Of a stretch of 64,000 nt of DNA, positions 55,779-61,005 are shown one piece after another. The notes below the pieces were generated by a model. The model worked only from the letters and a program-made list of their open reading frames with translations. It searched no databases and was not told the DNA's origin. Origin of the DNA: Sphingobacterium sp. R2 (GTDB lineage: Bacteria; Bacteroidota; Bacteroidia; Sphingobacteriales; Sphingobacteriaceae); the NCBI RefSeq assembly GCF_040760075.1, contig NZ_CP142884.1, forward strand, positions 2,852,001 to 2,916,000, written 5' to 3'. Every line of letters begins with the position of its first letter. Within the stretch, counting starts at the first letter, position 1. A program made the translations under genes and the position numbers.

Positions 55779-57485
55779 TCAATCTTTGTACACCGCATAC
55801 AGCACCCAGCTGTGTCCATCCTCCATGAAACTTTTTACATATTTCAGGCCTAGTTTGTCAAATATACGAATTGAAGCTATGTTTTCTACACGGGCTCTGC
55901 CGACGATTCGTTTGATATTTAACCTTGTAAATCCGTCCTCCAGGACAACTTTGGCGCTTTCGGTAGCAAATCCCATATGCCAATACTTTTTGAAAAAACG
56001 ATAGCCGATATCGTATTCGTCCGACGCTGTATGATACTTAAGCCCACACCAGCCCAATATCTCGCCAGTTTCTTTTAATGTCACGATCATACGGCCAACA
56101 CCATGTTTCTCATACTGGTCATAGTTTGACAGAAATTCTTCTGCTGCCGATATATCCGCAAACTGTATATCGCCCGTATATTGCAGTACTTCAGTATCAT
56201 CGTTTAGTGCATACATCATGGCGCCATCCTCTCTCTTGAAAGGGCGGAGGTGTAATCGCTCGGTGTGCAGCTCAAGCTGCGCCAGTGTGATGGCGCGTAT
56301 ACATTCCTCCCGAATTTTCCAAAGTTCGTCCAAAGTGTAGGGGATCTTATTGTCTTTGATCCAACCAGATAGAAAGTCCTTGTGATATTGGACTTTGTAG
56401 TCCGTGATTTGATCTGGATCGATTTCTATTTCATCTAGCAGGTCTAGTTCAAATTTGGTTTCATTAACACTAATTCCGGTAAAGTCCAACATATAATTGT
56501 TGGTTCGAAGATAGTTATGAGCTTCTGGAACATATTTCAAGTTATATTTATCCAAGACACCTTTTATAGCGGGAGTATTCCTACCATTCATGTTGAAAAT
56601 TCCGAGTATGAGTTTAAGGTTTTGATTCCCATTCTCATCAGCTAATCGCTTTAAGAGAGCATGTTTCGTACTGCAAGTACCACATAATTCTTCAAATAGG
56701 ACAAGCTTGTTATTCTTATCACGGTTGCGTTTATAATCAAGGTGACTCACCCATTCGCTAGCTTGCTTGAATGTGTTTATTCCAATGCTACTGAACGATT
56801 CGGAGATTGCCCCACTTTTATTTTCTATAGCAAAATCTAAGGGTTTGAAAAATAGTCGTCTCGAAAACAAATTCGTTCGGCTATTGTCAAGAATGGGCTC
56901 TCCGGATTTTTTATTGAGGAAGTAGCGGATATTTTGGATCAAATATCTTGGATGAAATTCAGAGCCAAATTCATCGTGGTTTCTGAAAGTATTAAATATT
57001 TCCAATGCTGTTCTGGTCGAGTCGAAATAGCCGTTAGCAATTAGTTCTCTAAAGAAAGACTGCACATTTTCATATGCGCTTAGCGAGAGGGTGGTCTCTA
57101 ATTCGGCTTCCTTATCCTCCACCATTATTTCAATAGGATCGGACGGGGCGCCATCATTTTTGATGGCGATTAGCCACTTTGATTCCTTTCTATTAATCTT
57201 CTGTTCTTCCACCTCAAGCTTGTACAGGTCAAACTGGCTTGTTTTCGGATTATAATCTCTTAAAGAAAATACTTTACCGAGGTGAACGCTGTCCTCTGCA
57301 TCAATCAAGGTGGATTTAAAGGGATTTTCAGCATCCCTTATGAAAAAATTATGTTTGCCTAATAAAAATGAACACTCAAAAGCGGAGATTCCCCTTTCTG
57401 TTCTGGCCTTATGAAAGAATAAAATCTTGTCAAATGAGATGGCAGGAAAAGTAGTGTTCTGGATTTTTGTTTTTCTTGAGGTCAT
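55779..57485 (-). CDS. Transglutaminase-like domain fused to a GNAT acetyltransferase
   Basis: A 568-residue cytoplasmic protein. Residues 1-250 match nothing I recognise. Residues 262-340 carry a Cys-His-Asp order like that of transglutaminase/papain-fold enzymes: Cys271 in ELCGTCSTKHALLKRL, His323 in VPEAHNYLR, Asp334 in YMLDFTG. Residues 405-568 are a clear RimJ/RimL-like GNAT domain (HTERLHLRPFKREDGAMMYA, then YWHMGFATESAKVVL and IRIFDKLGLKY). The GNAT part is secure; the transglutaminase-like part is inferred from motif order and spacing alone. The gene follows an HTH-like gene by 25 bp on the same strand, so they form a two-gene unit. Confidence 0.8.
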   Translation of the reverse strand: MTSRKTKIQNTTFPAISFDKILFFHKARTERGISAFECSFLLGKHNFFIRDAENPFKSTLIDAEDSVHLGKVFSLRDYNPKTSQFDLYKLEVEEQKINRKESKWLIAIKNDGAPSDPIEIMVEDKEAELETTLSLSAYENVQSFFRELIANGYFDSTRTALEIFNTFRNHDEFGSEFHPRYLIQNIRYFLNKKSGEPILDNSRTNLFSRRLFFKPLDFAIENKSGAISESFSSIGINTFKQASEWVSHLDYKRNRDKNNKLVLFEELCGTCSTKHALLKRLADENGNQNLKLILGIFNMNGRNTPAIKGVLDKYNLKYVPEAHNYLRTNNYMLDFTGISVNETKFELDLLDEIEIDPDQITDYKVQYHKDFLSGWIKDNKIPYTLDELWKIREECIRAITLAQLELHTERLHLRPFKREDGAMMYALNDDTEVLQYTGDIQFADISAAEEFLSNYDQYEKHGVGRMIVTLKETGEILGWCGLKYHTASDEYDIGYRFFKKYWHMGFATESAKVVLEDGFTRLNIKRIVGRARVENIASIRIFDKLGLKYVKSFMEDGHSWVLYAVYKD

Positions 57486-57510
57486 AATCTATACCAAAGA
57501 TACGGATTTC

Positions 57511-58053
57511 CTAAGGTCTTTTAAAGAGCGCTTCCTCTTCACTTTTTCTAATGAGGATACCTTTTTTTATGCCCTGTTCTATTATCGCGGTAAAATCTTT
57601 TGCCTCCCAATTTTTCGCTGCTTTACTGCCACAATATTGCGCAATTTCTTTTGAGGTATGCCAGTCATCGAAAAAAGTATCACTTTCTTCCACTAACAAC
57701 AAATAAAGAGTTCCCGTCTGTCCTAATTCCCTTGGATCAATTTTGACAATGATTTTTTCAACCATTTTTTCTTCAAAATCTGTTGGCGGGTAGAAGTCAT
57801 TTAATGTATATGTGATATTATATCCGAGTTCAAAAGATTTATCTGTGAAAGCTAAAGCTAGTTTATTTAGATGTTGATCATGGTACTTTGCTGAATTAGA
57901 GCTGCTTTCAATTGCTCCCAATATGTTCCCGTCAGGATCTAATTCGAGTATCTTCTGAATATCCCTTGTATTGATACCTAAATGTGTCCTGATTTTACGT
58001 ATAATGTTTATTATATATAGCGAAATAGAGCTAACTAATATGACTTTCTTCAT
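57511..58053 (-). CDS. Hypothetical protein with possible HTH (XRE-like) N-terminus
   Basis: A 180-residue protein. Residues 15-70 (INIIRKIRTHLGINTRDIQK, then ILGAIESS, then LNKLALAF) follow the helix pattern of XRE-type DNA-binding domains, with the IES motif before the fourth helix. The acidic C-terminal part (about 75-180, FEEKMVEKIIVKIDPRELGQ and TSKEIAQYCGSKAAKNWEAK) is unknown and may hold a second helix-turn-helix near 130-165. It precedes the transglutaminase-like/GNAT gene by 25 bp. It could regulate that gene, or antagonise its product; both are inference. Confidence 0.65.
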   Translation of the reverse strand: MKKVILVSSISLYIINIIRKIRTHLGINTRDIQKILELDPDGNILGAIESSSNSAKYHDQHLNKLALAFTDKSFELGYNITYTLNDFYPPTDFEEKMVEKIIVKIDPRELGQTGTLYLLLVEESDTFFDDWHTSKEIAQYCGSKAAKNWEAKDFTAIIEQGIKKGILIRKSEEEALFKRP

Positions 58054-58100
58054 TTATGTAAGATCGTCCATCAGTCTTTTATAAAATGTATTAGTAAAAA

Positions 58101-58132
58101 TTTGTATTTACTTAAATGTTTGATTATATTTG
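58101..58132 (+). promoter_or_regulatory. Consensus promoter reading into the repeat-rich non-coding region
   Basis: TTTG (58101-58104), 20 bp, TATATTTG (58125-58132): a full Bacteroidota promoter on the plus strand. Transcription would start near 58139, but the next convincing gene on this strand begins only at about 59680. It therefore drives either a non-coding RNA or a leader of about 1.5 kb. Confidence 0.6.
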
Positions 58133-58221
58133 TGTTGAATCTTGATTTTTTTATTAAGTTTAGGTGTTAGACTAGAAGAGTCTCGACTGTGAATTCCGAC
58201 ATTTCAATTGGACGAGGCGAT

Positions 58222-58356
58222 AGGTTTAATGCCCATTTCGATATTTTATATATCTTTGATATATGCTATAGCGTGTGGGCCCTATCGTTACCGTTCCAAA
58301 GCCGTCGGAAGCTGACAGTACGGTTGGTAGTGGCCCGCTATAGTGCGCTAAACCTA
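58222..58356 (+). ncRNA. Nested hairpin structure, possible structured RNA
   Basis: The outer stem is TAGGTTTA (58222-58229) with TAAACCTA (58349-58356). Inside, CTATAGC (58266-58272) pairs with GCTATAG (58337-58343), GGGCC (58277-58281) with GGCCC (58332-58336), CTA with TAG, ACCGT (58290-58294) with ACGGT (58320-58324), and TTCC with GGAA at the tip. The segments are in the same nesting order, so one long bulged arm results. It resembles none of tmRNA, RNase P, 6S or SRP RNA as I know them. A smaller hairpin (AGACT-agaag-AGTCT, 58169-58183) lies just upstream. Confidence 0.45.
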
Positions 58357-58360
58357 CGAG

Positions 58361-58570
58361 ACTCATAAATTATAAAATCAATTTATGAGTATGAACAAAA
58401 AACAACTTATCAAAAACATAATCACGGCCCCCGAGTAGCTTGGCAGATTAAGTCATAAGATGACTTCCATTAATCTTGGAGAACGTGACGACCCTATTAT
58501 TTACCTAGAAAAATTCCACTTTAAACGCTCTTGGGTTACAAGCATTAACCATTTTTTATTTGTGACCTAA
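58361..58570 (+). other. Hairpin-capped short reading frame with an internal TAG
   Basis: ACTCATAAATT (58361-58371) pairs with AATTTATGAGT (58380-58390). The right arm contains the ATG at 58385, so the stem would hide this start. The frame encodes 17 residues (MSMNKKQLIKNIITAPE), a TAG at 58436, then continues open in the same frame for 43 codons (including ERDDPIIYLEKFHFKRSW) to a TAA at 58568. A second hairpin (AAGTCAT-aag-ATGACTT inside AGATTA...TAATCT) spans about 58446-58476. It may be a leader peptide with attenuator-like stems, or a relic of a 61-codon gene with one nonsense mutation. Confidence 0.3.
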
Positions 58571-58636
58571 GCTAGGCTTAGGAACAAGTCGATGCGTTTG
58601 TAAGCATCAAAAAGAAACGCTATCCCTTAGGTCACA
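58561..58636 (+). ncRNA. Structured element with two mutually exclusive stems
   Basis: TGTGACCTAAG (58561-58571) is the exact complement of CTTAGGTCACA (58626-58636), closing a 76-nt domain. Within it GATGC (58591) pairs with GCATC (58604), or alternatively GCGTTT (58594) with AAACGC (58615). The left arm can instead fold locally: CCTAAGC (58566-58572) with GCTTAGG (58576-58582). The same CCTAAG bases thus have two partners. That is a switch-like layout, but no ligand or expression platform is identifiable. Confidence 0.45.
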
Positions 58637-58800
58637 GCCATCAAAAACCTTTTAAAAATGACGAATTTTTACAAGGGTGGGAGAGAACTGCCCATAAGGA
58701 AAGATTCCTCCTGCTCCAAACAAACTAAATCCAAAAAATTATGGCCTCTGGTCTTTAAATTAGTAGTGCTTTTTAGGCTATATTTTAACAGCATATCTCC

Positions 58801-58919
58801 AGTACGGATAAAGCACTCCTTAAGCACAGATATAGTACTAATTACGCAAAATTTGCGTAAGAAAATTCGACAAGGAAAAACGTACTTTAAAGATACTTCG
58901 GTCCTGCTAAAAAATCGCT
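58801..58919. repeat. 11-nt phased array 1 (AGYAC boxes)
   Basis: The triplet GYA occurs at 58802, 58813, 58824, 58835, 58846 and 58857, exactly 11 nt apart; the first four are AGTAC, AGCAC, AGCAC, AGTAC. Two further units form the palindrome TTACGCAAA-a-TTTGCGTAA (58842-58860). A weaker reversed series follows at the same spacing: GTACT (58882), ATACT (58893), CTGCT (58904), TCGCT (58915). The reversed part is less regular. No gene fits here convincingly. Confidence 0.6.
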
Positions 58920-58959
58920 GTAAAATTAGCGCTCAAAATCAAATTAAAACAGCTGGTTC

Positions 58960-59174
58960 TTCGAGTAGCCTTCGGGTTTTGTTCGAGGATCCTTCGACAC
59001 TGCGTCGTACCAACGTCGCCTCTTCTTCGGGAATGCTTCGACTGTTGTTCGACTGCGCTTCGGGTAGGAGTCGAAGCGTACTCGAAGCCCTGCCGAAGCC
59101 TAGCCAAAGAAGTGCCGAGCCTGTCTCGAATATGTCCCGAAGAAGTCCCGAAGCGGAGCCGAAGGTCAGCCGAA
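58960..59174. repeat. 11-nt phased inverted array 2 (ten TTCG boxes, then ten CGAA boxes)
   Basis: TTCG occurs at 58960, 58971, 58982, 58993, 59026, 59037, 59048 and 59059; the two missing positions, 59004 and 59015, read GTCG. CGAA occurs at 59072, 59083, 59094, 59127, 59138, 59149, 59160 and 59171; 59105 and 59116 read CAAA and CGAG. Every step is 11 nt and the two halves share one axis near 59067. The base before TTCG is C in eight of ten. The 7-nt spacers vary freely and the arms match only at the boxes. The period is not a multiple of three, which argues against coding. Confidence 0.9.
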
Positions 59175-59261
59175 GAGGGGAAGAGGTATCACCTTCTTCT
59201 GTCTTTTGCCTAACCAACTTCGCCCAAGCTTCTGCCTTTCATGCAGTCTGTCTTGAGTTTT

Positions 59262-59323
59262 CATCGGAATCTCATCGGGTTGCACCGATCAAAACCCGAT
59301 GCCGACCCGATGAAAATCCGATG
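59262..59323. repeat. 11-nt phased inverted array 3 (CATCGG, then CCGATG)
   Basis: CATCGG lies at 59262 and 59273; CCGAT(G/C) lies at 59285, 59296, 59307 and 59318, all 11 nt apart within each half. The two forward boxes and the first two reversed boxes share the axis 59281.5, so TTTTCATCGG...CATCGGGTT can pair with AACCCGATG...CCGATGAAAA in part. It has the same architecture as array 2 with a different box. Confidence 0.8.
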
Positions 59324-59344
59324 AAATGTAAAAATTCTGCTGGA

Positions 59345-59487
59345 ATTGCTCAAAAAATGGTCGACTATAGCTTGGCACAAGAAACACACAAGCTTGACTA
59401 TAGCGCGACCCTAGGTTCACCCTTGCTAAGCCCTTGTTATACACAAGGACAACTAAACGATTGCACAAGACACACACAACAAAAGCA
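59345..59487. repeat. 11-nt phased array 4 (WWG...RC units)
   Basis: Divided into 11-nt units from 59356, twelve consecutive units (59356 to 59487) all have A/T at positions 2 and 3, a purine at 9 and C at 10; ten of twelve have G at 4. Typical units are CAAGAAACACA, CTTGCTAAGCC and ATAGCGCGACC. GACTATAGC occurs twice, 33 nt apart (59363, 59396). The unit at 59345 fits only partly. The phase is the same as that of the left half of array 2 (407 nt = 37 x 11). The ORF of the next gene is open here, but that looks incidental. Confidence 0.75.
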
Positions 59488-59679
59488 AGCTTTTCAGGAG
59501 GGGGAGAGTCTAGATTGACTTATGGAGTAGAATATGAACAATCTGTTTTAAGGTGTTTTAAGCCGGCCTGTAAGGCTTTTGTGTTTCGAGTCAATACTTT
59601 ACTTGGGTCAACAGATCCAGTTGTTCAGCGGGCTTTAAAATGCTTTTTATTCCTTGTGAATTATGAACTTACTTATCGC

Positions 59680-61005
59680 ATGGTTTTGGCATGCATACAC
59701 TTATGGATAGTTTTCCAATCATCTAATTTTTCTTTCAAGGCATTGAAGAACAAACAAGCCCTGTTTATTTTGGTTTGTTTGTTTCATATGTTTAGTTTAT
59801 CGGCTCAGACGCCCCGCAAGGATAGCGGGGCCGATGGGCCTTTTCAAGCGTTGCAAATAGGATCTACTTTGCCTCAGGCGGCCATTGAACAGATCTCGAC
59901 TCAAAATAATAAATGTCATAAGCAGCTTTATATCCTCGACTTTTGGACTACTTGGTGTGGTGGATGCTTGGCCTCATTTCCTCATCTTGGTTCATTGCAA
60001 CGTAAGTTCAAGGCTGATATTCAGATCATATTATTGAATGCCGAGGAAACGCAAGAAAGTGCGAAAGCTCGCCTTCAAAAGATCGCTAAGAACAATCCCG
60101 CATTAAAAGTTCCGGAACTTCCTCAGGTCTATAACGCACGATTGTTTGACAGCTTATTTCCGCACCTCTCGGTACCTCATCACATTTGGCTGGACCGTGA
60201 TTTTAAAGTAATCGCAATTACAAGCAGTGAAAATACCAATGAAAAGAATATAAACAGTTACCTCAAAACCCATCGGATAGATCTGCCTACAAAGTTTGAA
60301 TTGATGGATTTCGAGGAAGATCAGTCTTTGCTTTATGAGGGCGATGGACGGCAGCAAAATTTATTGATCGGGTATTCGCTGTTATTAGATTCCATCTATG
60401 GTGCACCTTCATTATTTAAGCTTTCCAAAAAAGGAACGCCTTCCCTACGTGTGGTCAATCGAAGCTTATTAGATCTGTTTAAGATTGCTTATGGCATGAT
60501 CAATAATCAATGGGCATCCAATCCATTTCGGTCTTCCGCCAATATTGAACTTAATAGTAGACCTTTAGAGAGCGTAGAGAGTAAAGATATTCCCGCGTCG
60601 CTGTACAGGAAGTATTGCTACGAAAATAAGACTGTCAACAGCGACAATTCTGTCTATACGGTAATGCAGCAGGATCTAAAGCGATTTTTTGACATCAATG
60701 CGAGCGTACAGGTTATTTCTGTTAATGGATGGATGCTGGAGAAAGGTTCTGCTCAGCAGGCGATTAAATACGAAAAGGGACATGTATTTAAAAGTATTAG
60801 TCTGCTGCAATCTTATCTTAATGAAGCTTATGCTGCAATAGGCCCATTTGATAACGGAGGGCAAGGAGATGCGGCAATCGAAATCGTGCTACCACGAAAA
60901 GCATTGAGTAAGGAAGAACTCTTCATTAGCCTAAAGCAACAGGGGGTGATCTGTAAACCTACTCAAGTCAAGAAGCAGATCCTGCAACTAACCTATAAAG
61001 ACTAA
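59680..61005 (+). CDS. TlpA-like thioredoxin-fold protein upstream of a SusC gene
   Basis: An envelope oxidoreductase-like protein. From the ATG at 59680 it has 441 residues; a TTG at 59743 would give 420 residues beginning MKNKQALFILVCLFHMFSLS, a better Sec signal ending SAQ. Earlier starts run into the repeat arrays. The thioredoxin fold covers about 50-200 of the longer form, with DFWTTWCGGCLASFPH and the later proline segment LSVPHHIWLDRD. The C-terminal half is unlike thioredoxin and somewhat like domains found after TlpA in Bacteroidota. The SusC gene starts immediately after the stop codon (TAA then ATG), so they form one operon. Confidence 0.85.
   Translation: MVLACIHLWIVFQSSNFSFKALKNKQALFILVCLFHMFSLSAQTPRKDSGADGPFQALQIGSTLPQAAIEQISTQNNKCHKQLYILDFWTTWCGGCLASFPHLGSLQRKFKADIQIILLNAEETQESAKARLQKIAKNNPALKVPELPQVYNARLFDSLFPHLSVPHHIWLDRDFKVIAITSSENTNEKNINSYLKTHRIDLPTKFELMDFEEDQSLLYEGDGRQQNLLIGYSLLLDSIYGAPSLFKLSKKGTPSLRVVNRSLLDLFKIAYGMINNQWASNPFRSSANIELNSRPLESVESKDIPASLYRKYCYENKTVNSDNSVYTVMQQDLKRFFDINASVQVISVNGWMLEKGSAQQAIKYEKGHVFKSISLLQSYLNEAYAAIGPFDNGGQGDAAIEIVLPRKALSKEELFISLKQQGVICKPTQVKKQILQLTYKD

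Noticed and set aside
58265..58356. Group II intron or tmRNA
   Set aside because: There is a GTGTG-like start, but no domain V, no intron-encoded protein and no tmRNA tag frame or tRNA-like ends.
58561..58636. Retron msr-msd RNA
   Set aside because: The inverted ends and internal hairpins are suggestive, but no reverse transcriptase gene lies in the window.
58960..59487. CRISPR or TIGR-type array
   Set aside because: The repeated box is only 4-7 nt, the unit is 11 nt, half of the boxes are inverted and no cas, tas or related gene is in the window.
58658..59518. A 286-codon open frame across the repeat arrays
   Set aside because: It is open mainly because the arrays lack stop codons in this frame. 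The 11-nt period is not a multiple of three, the product is rich in Ser, Arg and Cys with no domain, and the region is better explained as structured non-coding repeats.
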